Shown here in pieces: positions 11,401 to 19,981 of a DNA stretch of 27,633 nt. The notes under the pieces were generated by a model, which saw only the letters and a list, made by a program, of their open reading frames with translations, did no database searches and was not told the origin of the DNA. This DNA comes from Sperchopsis tessellata (taxonomy: Eukaryota > Arthropoda > Insecta > Coleoptera > Hydrophilidae), in assembly GCA_033557685.1 (NCBI GenBank), contig JAWQRN010000629.1:1-27633 (forward strand), written 5' to 3'. How positions within the stretch are numbered: the first letter of the stretch is position 1; every line of letters starts with the position of its first letter. A program made the position numbers and the translations under genes.

Positions 11401-13360
11401 GGCTAAGTTGTCAATAAATCCATTTTATAATTTATAGAAATATCCTATGACTTCAAATGACCTGTAAAACAAGAGCCTATCAAAACCAAAAAATCCTAAA
11501 AGATCATCCTGGGGAAAACCACTCTCAGGAAATGAACCGTATTTCCTGTAGTAGATGCACTCTTATCTGATAAGTTAAAGCACTGGATTGTAAAAGGTTT
11601 TGTTTATAATCAACTTTTATTCTGTGACTATCACTTCTAAGAGCTACGTGTCAGTTTATAAAGGTCTCCCAACAAGAGCGGAAAATTTAAATTTTTTCGC
11701 CATTTTTGCTGTTGTACTTTGACAAAAATGGATTGTTATTCGACACAACACATTCTTATTTTTAAACATTATTTCAAAAATGGTGAAAGTTTAGCTGCTA
11801 CGATTCGCAAATTGCATTCAACTTTTGGTAACTAAAATGTTCCAAGTGCATCAACTGTGAAAAGAATAATGGAAAAATTCGAGGAGACTGGGTCGATTAC
11901 TGATGTCAGACCATCGACATGGTTGGTCCAGATTTGTTGTTTCTTTTGCTTTAATTTTTACTCTTATTTTTTTTTTATATTCCTGACAAAGTATTGCTTG
12001 GAATGCCTACTTCTTTTGCAACCTCACATATTTTTTTTCCTGTATTCATCAGTTGCTTGCAGTTTTTGTTTTAAATCGACTTACTTAATCTTTTTTTTTT
12101 TCTTTATTCATTTTAATATGAGATGCTTTATGGAAAGGGTAATAAATAATTACCATTCTTAAAACTAATAAAACATGAGCATTGGAACTTTGATGTAAGT
12201 TTTACATTTAAGTATACTGTTTTAACTGTTAACATTTCAATGGAATAACGGAGGTAAATCAATTTACAGATGTACCGTGCAAGAGAGTTAGCATCCGTAT
12301 AACAAACAAATTTATTTGATATAATTAGAAATTATTGTAAGATGTCTAGTAATTAATCGCCCAACATTGCCCAGCCGCTTGCTGTTGAGTGTAGTGTCTT
12401 TGTTGGTTGAATTTTCTCGTCGAATAATTATTCGAGTCGGTTAAGTGAAGGCCGGTTAAGGGGGATTCTGCTATACTTACAGAATCATCATGTTCTAAAG
12501 CATCAATATATTTGAAATGGAAGAGTCCCCAACCAATCGAAGCATACTTTATCCTGGACAGCACCAAAGACTTGTATAAAGAGATGGTTGTATTTGTATT
12601 TTGTAGCAGAATATACATGAGTTTCTGTATGATCATAAGCAGAATATACATGAGTTTCTGTATGATCAGAGAAAGTAAAGGAAATATTAAAAACAATACC
12701 GAGATCCTTAATAGACACACACCATTTTAAGGATAGGAACCAAAGAGAGTTATATTTTTTTATGAGGAAATTAGGGAACCTTACATTTATAAACATTAAA
12801 AGGGAGATAGTTGTGATGAAACCAATCTCGAATTAAATCAAGCTCCAGCACTATAGAGCACAAGAGTATCATTAATAGATGTGATGGTACTCAAATTTTT
12901 TAGATCATTGGTATAATCGAGAACTTTAGAAGATAAAGCCTTAAGAAAATCATTAACAAATATGAAGAAGCGCAGAAGCCCCAGGTTTGAGACTGTTAGG
13001 AAAATGTTAATATTGCTATAATGTCAAGTCTTTGAATATGTAATATGATATTTCACAGAATAATATTACTACCAATTAAACATATACAAAAACATAATGC
13101 AATATCTATTTTGATTTTACAGTTTCCTTTTCAATAAAAATTTTCTGCACTAATGTTTAGCTTTGAGGCAGGGTTAAAAGTTTTGTAACAATTTGATGCA
13201 GTCCTGTATGACAAGACACTCAAATTTATTTTACTGGAATATTGTCTCAATATATATATATTTTTTATTATAGGAAAAGTTGGAGGAAAACTTGGAAAAC
13301 CAAAAAGAGTCTTGTAAGAGTGCAATAAAGGCCAGACAGGTTGTTGAAAGTCACTTTTGA
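5454..13360 (+). CDS. NDC80: Kinetochore protein NDC80/HEC1, 3' eleven exons (5' partial)
   Basis: Eleven GT-AG exons join in one frame: 5454-5575, 5637-5715, 8097-8215, 8353-8476, 8579-8784, 9910-10026, 10154-10261, 10315-10419, 10517-10632, 10974-11079, 13274-13360 (stop TGA 13358-13360). They encode about 428 residues. Exon 1 here gives SFPQILAIWSYLVDLV, matching the end of the NDC80 calponin-homology domain (W/FPxIxAAxxWLxDxI in other species), which contacts microtubules. Then IKFLTKSYLDYDKED fits the helix after it. The rest is Lys/Glu-rich coiled coil (for example KLKIEKYREAIKVYVEKE) that in the NDC80 complex pairs with NUF2 and leads to SPC24/SPC25. Length from this point agrees with the family, whose full proteins are about 600-650 residues, so roughly the first 150 residues are missing. 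The first exon takes one base from an unseen upstream exon. The frame is clean in all eleven exons, so the gene looks functional. NDC80 is inferred from the CH fragment plus layout; another CH/coiled-coil kinetochore protein such as NUF2 is the main alternative, less likely. Confidence 0.78.
6205..6780 (-). mobile_element. LINE C-terminal fragment in an NDC80 intron, antisense
   Basis: On the minus strand, VGHLERMSEQEGTKQVDAGR followed by KIVRWRWW and later DKFHRVSRG resembles the C-terminal tail of non-LTR retrotransposon pol (GHVERM...GRPR.RW..D). Stops and frameshifts are frequent. It shares the GHxERMSE motif type with the fragment at 8840-9880. The portion above about 6500 is only weakly recognisable. 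Confidence 0.5.
6939..7885 (+). mobile_element. mariner-like DNA transposon, near full length, dead
   Basis: The terminal inverted repeats are GGTAACCAAGAAAGTTCTG (left) and, reverse-complemented from the right end, GGTAACCAAGAACGTTCAG, both followed by TCGTTTTTG. TA dinucleotides at 6937-6938 and 7886-7887 fit the target duplication. Length about 947 bp is short for mariner (about 1.3 kb), so there are internal deletions. It sits wholly within the 2.4-kb NDC80 intron 5716-8096, same orientation as the gene. Confidence 0.85.
7077..7800 (+). pseudogene. mariner transposase, multiply disrupted
   Basis: The N-terminus at 7077 reads CLLYEFKRGTNAIESVKRIC, the helix-turn-helix start of mariner transposases (LLYEFK.G..A.EA...IC). 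A later segment LKDNTRPHVA at about 7625-7660 matches the HDNARPH motif with the second catalytic Asp, and LYSPDIS at about 7710 matches the following YSPDLAPSDY block, which is degraded. Many stops and frame changes lie between. No functional product is possible. Confidence 0.8.
8840..9880 (-). mobile_element. Non-LTR retrotransposon RT fragment in an NDC80 intron, antisense
   Basis: Minus-strand reading from about 9880 downward resembles LINE RT in order: GQGLGCTEWFYAWQRIYISL-like thumb of motifs 1-2 (9740-9800), VDKEKKYDCVNKRLL for motif A (about 9650-9700; F.DVEKAFDRVPR in intact copies), VIADDLVILSE with the FADD-type catalytic ADD (about 9440-9470), TMDFKVYTSKTKDLVFE (about 9350-9400), then a tail with EHLGRMSEI (about 8950-8980). 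Frameshifts separate the blocks. It occupies nearly all of intron 8785-9909. An 11-base C run at 9496-9506 lies inside it. Confidence 0.65.
9496..9506 (+). repeat. Homopolymer C run (11)
   Basis: Eleven consecutive C inside the antisense LINE remnant, just beside the ADD motif. Such runs are rare in this AT-rich DNA and prone to length error. Confidence 0.8.
11230..11370 (-). mobile_element. Possible Penelope-like terminal-repeat remnant
   Basis: On the minus strand, GATGAAACATCGGCAAAAAC followed later by CCCAGAAAACCC recalls the GAAAC...TCGG and CCCAGAA blocks common in Penelope pLTR sequences of insects, next to a hammerhead-like region. There is no protein evidence. A different repeat cannot be excluded. 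Confidence 0.3.
11655..11935 (+). mobile_element. DUF4817/Tc1-mariner-type transposon 5' fragment
   Basis: Translation from the ATG at about 11729 gives DCYSTQHILIFKHYFKNGES then LAATIRKLHSTFG and, after one stop, VKRIMEKFEETGSITDV. This is the DUF4817 helix-turn-helix seen in insect DDE transposases (Y.....LI...Y....S..AT.RKL...FG...PS..T..R....FEETGS). A terminal-repeat-like GGTCTCCCAACAAGAGCG precedes it at about 11664. The catalytic half is absent. It lies in the last NDC80 intron (11080-13273). Confidence 0.65.
12346..12990 (-). mobile_element. Jockey/CR1-like LINE RT C-terminal fragment, antisense
   Basis: On the minus strand VSIKDLGIVFNISFTFSDH (about 12660-12715) matches the KDLGV.FD..LTF..H motif after the RT palm. 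ISLYKSLVLSRIKYASIGW and FKYIDALEH (about 12490-12590) match LY.SLVRS.LEYAS..W....Y.I..LE. The frame changes at the 33-bp duplication region. 5'-truncated and non-functional; located in the last NDC80 intron. Confidence 0.65.
12605..12670. repeat. 33-bp tandem duplication inside the LINE remnant
   Basis: Two adjacent 33-bp copies (12605-12637 and 12638-12670) begin AGCAGAATATACATGAGTTT and differ at one base near the end (GATCATA / GATCAGA). 33 bp keeps the reading frame and adds 11 residues to the LINE frame. Confidence 0.9.
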
Positions 13361-13444
13361 AACAATCTTGAAACTCTACAATTCAAGACATCGAAGAGTA
13401 CTAAAGTATACAGTTTATAAATAATTTTACCTAATGTCGTACTC

Positions 13445-13450
13445 AATAAA
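13445..13450 (+). terminator. AATAAA polyadenylation signal of NDC80
   Basis: Canonical hexamer 85 bp after the NDC80 stop codon, giving a short 3' UTR. Confidence 0.6.
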
Positions 13451-13834
13451 AAGACTATTTGATTGCAAAGTTGATAGGTTTTTTGGCGAGATGGTTGAAT
13501 TGATTTTCTCTTTGATTGTGAAACTGAAATTCAACTCTTTTGTATTTATTTCTTTTATGGTACTGAATGTATTTCTTTTGCAAATATTTTATAAAAGATG
13601 AAATTATTATGTTATATTGATGTTTTATTTATTTCTATTAGCTGGTTACTCCTCATTCCGTATGTTCCTTATGACCAGATATGGTGGTGTGGTTGAATTA
13701 TAAATAACTTGTGAAATTTGTCCTTATATTTGATTTTCTAATCCTGAGATTTATAATTTAAAAACGCAGAATATAGAGTATGTGGAATTTTCATAGACCA
13801 TTAAAAAGCAAATAAAGGAAGATGTTAGAAGGAT
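13451..13834. other. Spacer downstream of NDC80, no gene recognised
   Basis: AT-rich sequence between the polyadenylation signal and the plus-strand RTE fragment. No coding or RNA feature seen. Confidence 0.5.
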
Positions 13835-15118
13835 ACAACTATGAGGCCACCCTCCAAGCGATAGAGCAGCATATGAGCTACAAACAGGTGAAACAGGGGA
13901 AAAGCAAATAATAACCCTCAGATCAGACAACAGTGAGAGAGTTGATGATAGAGAGGAAATCTTTGAGGTGGTTAGAAAGTTTTATCAAGAACTATATCGA
14001 AATGATGTAACCATATAAAGCACATGCCTTAAAATCAATGAAATGTGGAAAAACACTAGGGGAAGTCACAATCACTGATGTTATATTAAAAATTGCTGGA
14101 ATTAAAAACTACAGCTCTGGCAAAACTGTATAGGTTATGCATAGATATAAAAAAGATACCAGGGAAATAAAGAAGACCTGGATTACTGTCCAATCAGTCT
14201 CACATCTGTGGCTTATAATATTCTTACCAAAATAGTTACGAATCGCATTTCAGACCAATTTGATTTTTATTGACCCAAAGAACAGGCAGGCTTTCGTAAG
14301 GGATATATATCTCTATTGACCACGTTCACACGGTTCGTGATTTGATATCTAGATGTAACGAGTATAACCTGCTACTATGTTGCGCTTTCGTAGACTACAA
14401 GAAAATATTTGACTCCATCAAGAAATGGCATTACATCTGCCTACATACAGCTAAATAAAAATATTTATGAAAAAGCCACATCAAACGTTAAATTACATCA
14501 AGAAACTGAATCGTTTCATAGGTGTTTTAACATGGTGACACCATATCGCCGAAGTTGTTTAGTGCAGCTCTAGAGTATTTGTTCCTGGGCATAAAAGTTA
14601 GTGGAGAATATCGTAATGACTTAAGATTTACAGATGATATCCTGTTATTGCAAATACTACAAGGAGCTCAAAGAAAAGATGATTAACCTAGATACTGAAA
14701 GTAAAGATGTAGGATTTAGGATGAATCTTAGTAAAATGAAAGTTATGCTCAATGAACTAGCTATGGCTGCCAATGTGTACATCGAGGGCACTCTAATCAA
14801 AACCATAAAATCATAGATGTATGTTTCTTTAGAGATAGCGAATAGGGCAAGACTTGCATGGAGTAGAACTGGACATTTAAGTAACATATTTAAGCCGCAG
14901 ATTCCCTTGAAGTGCAGAGTTTTTGATCAGTGTGTTTTGATTGTGATGATGTATGCTAATGAGACATGAACGTTAAAGGTCTCGCATATACAGAGCTCCA
15001 AACTACATAACGAAGTAATGAAAGGTAAATGATGGGTTTGAGAATTAGTGATAGAAGTCAGTGAAAATGCAAAAGTAGAAATGGGCAGGAGATCTTGGAA
15101 GCCATCTGTGAAGGACCA
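13835..15118 (+). mobile_element. RTE-like LINE fragment, plus strand, decayed
   Basis: Blocks in order: EEIFEVVRKFYQELYRNDVT (about 13950-14010), then DYCPISLTSVAYNILTKIVT (about 14180-14240), EQAGFRKGY (about 14280), FVDYKKIFDSIKKW (motif A, about 14385-14425), GDTISPKLFSAALEYLFLGI (about 14530-14590), RNDLRFTDDILLL (about 14610-14650, where the catalytic ADD has become TDD), and MNLSKMKVMLNELA (14720-14760). Stops and frameshifts are frequent. The last part (MYANET..LKVSHIQ) corresponds to the tail of the 2330-3345 copy. The C-terminal end is missing: the fragment stops abruptly at the BEL/Pao LTR-like repeat. Confidence 0.75.
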
Positions 15119-15123
15119 ATAGA

Positions 15124-16165
15124 GTAATACGTGCTTGGACTTATTTTCGACCATCAGATAAGTGACAAACTTTCTCTTTTTCAGTGTGAGGTAATTCTTA
15201 CTGTAACAGGGAGAAGAGATTTATATATAAAGACGTTCGGGGCAATCGTCGATCGACTTCTACCAAATCAGTATATCTTGAATTTTGCAAGAGAACAGTT
15301 TATATACTAGCTCACCAAGTCAAGGTATTTTTGGTCCCACTGTTTAATAATTAAAATCAAATCAAAAACTTTTGATAGTTTCTTACATTTAAAATACGTG
15401 AAATTAGTTATATTAGTCTACATACTTTGCAAACTACAATTAATTGTGTAAAATAAGACAGTATGTGAACATATTCAAATCTAACCTTTCACCTCAACTT
15501 TATTTTTCCTATAACTTCCCTAATATAATGCACGAGCCTGAGAAGTCTACACAGTTTGCAGATATTGGAATTAAGGTAAGCGAAAACATATATTCATTTT
15601 ACATAGAAGAAATTTAAATCAGAAATTAGAAAATTCGATATTTTGCAGATCACCTTCATAATTTAAAAAAATAAAAAATTTTGTTCCCCAATGTTTTTAA
15701 TTTACATCAAACCGCGAATACCCTTCACAGATATTCCAAAGGTAAGAAATTTGATATTGTGTAATGCCTTGAGATATATCCCGGCAGTCGATCATCCAGT
15801 TCTATTTAACCTCCAATCCCCTATTTAAAACTATCCCCAACAGGCCAGTTCCTCGTCCAGCAGTTGGTTCATCTGGTGGCACCGGTTAGTGTGTGTTGTT
15901 GTCTTCACTAAGGTAGGAATGTGATTTTAATTAATTGTCTTGTAAGACGTAAATTATTGTACTATATTTTATCTTCAGCTGATCGAAATCGGTCGCGGTC
16001 TGATGTACAAAAAATTTGCTACTAATTACAAGAGAGAGAATCTGCGTATTTTTATTTGCAGTTCATATATGTCCGATGAAAAACACAACCATAACGAACA
16101 TTTTGATTATTCTAGCCATATAAATACCAACATTTTGCTCCTTTGAACCATTTAAGTATTAATAG
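15124..16165 (+). repeat. 5' LTR-like direct repeat of the BEL/Pao remnant (5' truncated)
   Basis: Starts AATACGTGCTTGGAC and matches 20122-20735 in order: ATAAGTGACAAACTTTCTCT, GAGAACAGTTTATATACTAG, TTTCACCTCAACTTTATTTT and, at the end, ACCAACATTTTGCTCCTT. It carries about 395 bp (about 15622-16015) absent from the downstream copy, including CTATTTAAAAC (15821), a TATA-like box, followed by a less AT-rich stretch. Two such repeats with BEL/Pao gag and pol pieces between them fit LTRs. The first ~140 bp present in the other copy are missing here, cut off by the RTE fragment. Confidence 0.65.
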
Positions 16166-16220
16166 ATTGGTGAATTCGAGCCGGATAAATAGGAAAAGGA
16201 GAAAAGGTATTTAGAATCAG

Positions 16221-16334
16221 ATGTCGAAATATAAAAGAGAAAAAACGCGATTATCGCGGGATACACTAGAGGCGATAAACACGGCAAATTTAGGTATAAC
16301 TTTATTTCAAGTTAAATATAAAATAATTTTTTAA
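16221..16334 (+). CDS. Short ORF after the 5' LTR, possibly decayed BEL/Pao leader or gag start
   Basis: A 37-codon ORF reads MSKYKREKTRLSRDTLEAI then loses similarity to anything recognisable. It follows the LTR end by about 55 bp. Position suggests gag N-terminus, but the sequence alone does not prove it. It ends where the antisense Penelope-like piece begins. Confidence 0.25.
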   Translation: MSKYKREKTRLSRDTLEAINTANLGITLFQVKYKIIF

Positions 16335-16389
16335 GTTGATTAATCCGTGCGCCATGTTTAATTATTTATTAACTAATTGTCCTTGATTG

Positions 16390-16840
16390 GGGACTATTAC
16401 TTTACTTACGTGCTATTATCGTTCCGGGATCGAGCCCTTCTTCAGGTTGTCAGCTCTTGTTGGTGGCTATTGGGAAACTAGAGGTTTTGGTACAACTTCG
16501 CAAATTGTACTCGTTTGTGGGAGGTATGTGATGGGGTGATTTGGGTGCGGGTGGATGTGTATGTTTATCGGTCAGATGGTTATTCTTTGGATAGGGTGTG
16601 TATTTTAAATTTGTAATAGTCTTTAAGAGTGATATATTGTGGTATAATGTCTGGTCATTTAGAATTTTTGGGTACTTGTGTTTACATATTTCTATTTGCT
16701 CTTGGGTTGTAATGTTTGTGTGGGATTTTTTTGTACTTTGGACTGTCATTATATTACTTATGGTATCCAATGAATGTTTCTTTTTGGCAGGTGTAATGCG
16801 AAAGTTAAATGGTATATGTGGAGTTTTTAATACGCTTTGA
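16390..16840 (-). mobile_element. Penelope-like element 3' tail with hammerhead-like motif, antisense (tentative)
   Basis: The minus-strand ORF 16450-16770 (106 aa) has TTQEQIEICKHKYPKILNDQ then a Pro/His-rich tail ending YNLRSCTKTSSFPIATNKS. It lacks a clear catalytic domain. Just after its stop, the minus strand reads CTGAAGAAGGGCTCGATCCC then GGAACG, resembling the hammerhead ribozyme core (CUGANGA, stem II, GAAA) that Penelope terminal repeats often carry. The ORF could be the end of a Penelope pol after GIY-YIG, but might also be a gag/pol tail of another retroelement. Confidence 0.4.
16421..16445 (-). ncRNA. Degenerate hammerhead-ribozyme-like core
   Basis: Minus strand: CTGAAGA (core CUGANGA), a short hairpin GGG-CTCGAT-CCC, then GGAAC where GAAAC is needed. 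The substitution in the GAAA half would abolish cleavage. Stems I and III were not resolved by eye. Confidence 0.3.
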
Positions 16841-16956
16841 GGTTTTCATTGCATCTTTGGTTAAATGACCTTGTAGTTTTTTTTGTATGTAACAATGCCT
16901 CCACGTGGGGCAAGTTAGTTCTTATACGCCGGATTTTGTGAAAATGTCACTGTTAT

Positions 16957-17660
16957 TTGTGTATTGATTGTATAGTACGAACGATAAATCAGGCTGATCA
17001 TTGTTTTCAGCTAATGGTCTGCAGTGAAACAAAGAGAAGACAAATGTCCTTACCTTCTTGGTCAAAGAAACTATCAACAGCTCTCTTTACAATCAGAGAA
17101 CTTACAAGGAGAGCAACCTATGAGGCTACTTTAGCATCCTACTATGCGAATTTTCAGAGCCACGTCTTGCATGGGTTAATTGTGTTGGGAGCTTCACCGA
17201 TGGTCCATAGACTACTGCTCTTACAAAAACAGAGCTGTTAGAGCACATTGCTCGGTCAGCAACCAACAACTTTGTTGCAGAAATTTGTTTAAAAGTACAG
17301 GTATACTCACAGTCGTGAACCTTTAAATACTTACATGCTCGGAGTACATCCACACCAGGAGAGAGAGGTATAATCTAAATAGTGATTGTCATGATCAGAA
17401 CACCCGAAATAAATATACCATACCACAGAATTTCGAGAATGCAGTGCTCCACAAAATATTGGTGCACCAAGCTTTTCAATGAGTTAATTAAGAAAACCTA
17501 ACAAGAGAATCCGATCTACTCATGGAAGAATTCTGGAACAGTGATATGTTTAAGGCCACAGATTAATTATTGAATATTATCCTCTGTTTTCCTTTTGTAT
17601 TGACTTGGTTGTTGAGATGTATATATTTTTTTGTGGGCTTAATAAAAAATGTTATGTTAT
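16957..17660 (+). mobile_element. Jockey-like LINE RT C-terminal fragment with 3' tail
   Basis: The ORF 16957-17241 contains LSTALFTIRELTRRATYEAT then SYYANFQSHVLHGLIVLG, matching the post-palm region of Jockey-type RT (LS...Y.LR.L........L.AYYA.F.S...YGI..WG). After one frame break CCRNLFKSTGILTVVNL (about 17260-17325) and HDQNTRNKYTIP (about 17390-17425) match the family's CR.LF...GILT...LYI and TR....L..P blocks. A 3' UTR follows with AATAAA at 17640 and an ATGTTATGTTATG tail, as in LINEs ending in short repeats. 5'-truncated, dead. Inserted inside the BEL/Pao remnant. Confidence 0.75.
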
Positions 17661-17829
17661 GTGGTTCTAAATGCTACCAAAATAGCATCAATTAGAAGTA
17701 ATTCACGATAAAATATGTAATACCCCAGGCCCATTTTCTAATATAGTATAAATCTCATTAAAATTTCTAAAAATAAATGTACCAAAATTAAATGGCGATT
17801 ATTTATCAAAACTTTTAAGGATATGTTCA

Positions 17830-18660
17830 TATCTTTTGTGTATAATACTCCACTCATTGATGTAGATAACTTGCATTATCTGCCCTTTCTGGTAAAGCAA
17901 TGTCTATCATAAACACCCTTCCTATTATAGGTACCAATTATTGCATAGTTTGGCAAGGTCTTCTTGATAAATATGACAATAAAAGACTCGTAGCAAGGAA
18001 AATATTTTAAATCTTTCACTTCTGACTGCCAGCATCAAGTTTTCTTAAATACTGTAAATGAGAATTACAGAGCCTTCCAGAAATTAAATATACCGAACGA
18101 ATGAGATTTTCTGATATTGATATTTTCTTTACAACATCTAGATAATATCGTTAGGACACAATTCGAATCAGAAATGGCAAGACCGATCTGCCAACCTTTT
18201 CACATCTTCTAGAATTCTTTAAAAAACAGTGCTAAATATGTGAGAATTCAGTATTTAGTAATTATTCTGACGCATCAGTTACACAAAAACTGATTACTAG
18301 GCTAGGACACTCATAAATATCACTATGACAAGCGCTTCGTCTACAACTAAAATTCCTTGCTCTCTCATATGCCAAGCACACAGAATGTATTCGTGGGGTA
18401 AATTTAAGGCCATATATGCACATAAGCGACATGATTTAGCAAAATATTTAAAGCTGTGCATCAATTGTCTCTTTTATGGACATTCTACGAAGGTATGTAC
18501 ATCAAAATTCATATGTTATAAAAGGTACAATATATTACTTCATTTCGAACAACATTCAACTCTCTCAAATTCTGATTCAACTCCATCTCCAACACAAACT
18601 CAGAACCTTCCGAGTTCACTCAAAAGGTATAAAAATATGTACAAATACCAAAGCAATTAA
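17830..18660 (+). pseudogene. BEL/Pao gag, decayed, with zinc-knuckle region
   Basis: Frame-shifting similarity runs in order: YNTPLIDVDNLHYL (17845-17885; BEL gag ...VQKFHYL), LLDKYDNKRLVARKIF (about 17960-18010; LR.RFDNKR.I...), LDNIVRTQFESEMA (18140-18180; KLD..TR..WE), then the ORF 18325-18660 with LKLCINCLFYGHSTKVCTSK, the Cys-His zinc knuckle of BEL/Pao gag (LC.NCL...H....C). Gag would coat the element RNA in virus-like particles. Stops between blocks make it non-functional. Confidence 0.7.
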
Positions 18661-19013
18661 GAAATAATATTTTGCTTAATAATTTTCTCTTGCCGAAGTG
18701 GGGCTACAGTAATTGACAAAGTCTTGTAATCGGTGCTAATTTTATGTAAACCTTATATGAAGGTCTTATGCTGGTCGCCAATAAAAATCTTTCTCATGTA
18801 TAATGAATTCTTCGTCATATAGAAAACGCTTGATTGAATGTTTGTACCGATCTGACGTTAAACAGGGTTAAATCCAGTCTCACTGCTCGAGATAGACTGA
18901 GTGACGCTAACTGGCTGTCATTTTTTATGGTTTTAGAAAAACCGTTATGTATAACAATGACACTACCCCTGCATAAGTGGGGATGCAAGAAATGACGTAA
19001 TGCTTATGTAATA

Positions 19014-19440
19014 TTGGAAGTATCACTTAAGGGGTACTTTCCACAATCGAGAACTAAACAAACATCTTCTAACGTCACGACTTTTCTAGTGAATACAATT
19101 CCACCTCTCAAGAAAACCTTGCAGACATTCTTGGACTCCGAGGAACCTTATAGCTCAACTCGTATACATTGCGATGGTGTGCTAGCAGGAAAACATTTTC
19201 TTAAAATTCATTCGAATGACTCGACAGGAAGATATACTTTCGTCATCCTTTAAAGTCAGATCTTCGTGATCTGCAAGATTCCTCCGTAGGCGATCTTACA
19301 CGTTTCCACCGGATAGAGACTCATATCTCAAACAATCTTATCTTGCATGACTCACATAACACTTTCATGTCAAAGAATCAAACTCTGGATCATATGGTAA
19401 ACACGAAACTATCTCCCTTGAAGACCAATACAATCCATCT
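19014..19440 (+). pseudogene. BEL/Pao reverse-transcriptase N-terminal region, decayed
   Basis: The ORF 19014-19253 gives LQTFLDSEEPYSSTRIHCDG then HSNDSTGRYTFVIL, matching the start of the BEL/Pao RT domain (FWE.E.........E......F.....RD..GRY.V.LP). One frameshift later, SDLRDLQDSSVGDLTRFHRI and NTFMSKNQTLDHM (19255-19400) match the family's LG.S...AL.R....ER and ..F..EY..LGHM blocks. The RT catalytic core is deleted after about 19440. Confidence 0.7.
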
Positions 19441-19509
19441 GCTTGAACTTTTTTCAATTGCACTTCTTTCACAAGCATTATTTTCTTAACTACTTATACA
19501 GAAACTTTC

Positions 19510-19862
19510 TATCGTGTTTCAAATATACACGAACATATTACCCCATCACATTTATTTCTGACTTCTTTATTTCAGCGCCATTAGCGTAATATTACATATC
19601 TTAAAAATACCTCCTCGTCTTTCCGCAGATGACCAACTGGACTGAACCATTCAATAACCTTATCATCGATTACCACGCATTACTTATATAATCATCTACA
19701 CTATCTCTAAGTTGGAGGAAATTGAGGATAGTCAATATCAATTCGGTTCTGATAGAGTCGTATGGATAATTTCTATTAGAAATTTCAAGGGGATTTTCAA
19801 TATCCCATCACCAAGGTGGTCCATCTGCTTGCCTCTTAAAAGGAACTTTCCTGCCTAGTTAG
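19510..19862 (+). pseudogene. BEL/Pao integrase C-terminal remnant
   Basis: Short blocks at the expected position upstream of the 3' LTR: HITPSHLFLTSLF (19530-19570) resembles LTP.HFLIG.PL, and VVWIISIRNFKGIFNIPS followed by LPLKRNFPA (about 19755-19860) resembles the end VVTV.T..G...RP..KLCPLP. Heavily decayed; the call rests on order and position as much as on residues. Confidence 0.45.
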
Positions 19863-19981
19863 TATTTTTCTTAGTCTTAGTTCATTATAATATCTCATCT
19901 ATTATATTCACTTTAATTTCAATTTCCAATTCCCAGTCATTTATTTTCTGTCTTTCGGAAGGATGCGCATTGGCGGTGGTA

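Noticed and set aside
16165..16190. Primer-binding site TTGGTGAATTCGAGCC after the 5' LTR
   Set aside because: Starts TGG as expected, but the following bases do not fit a tRNA 3' end I can recognise; left out of the features.
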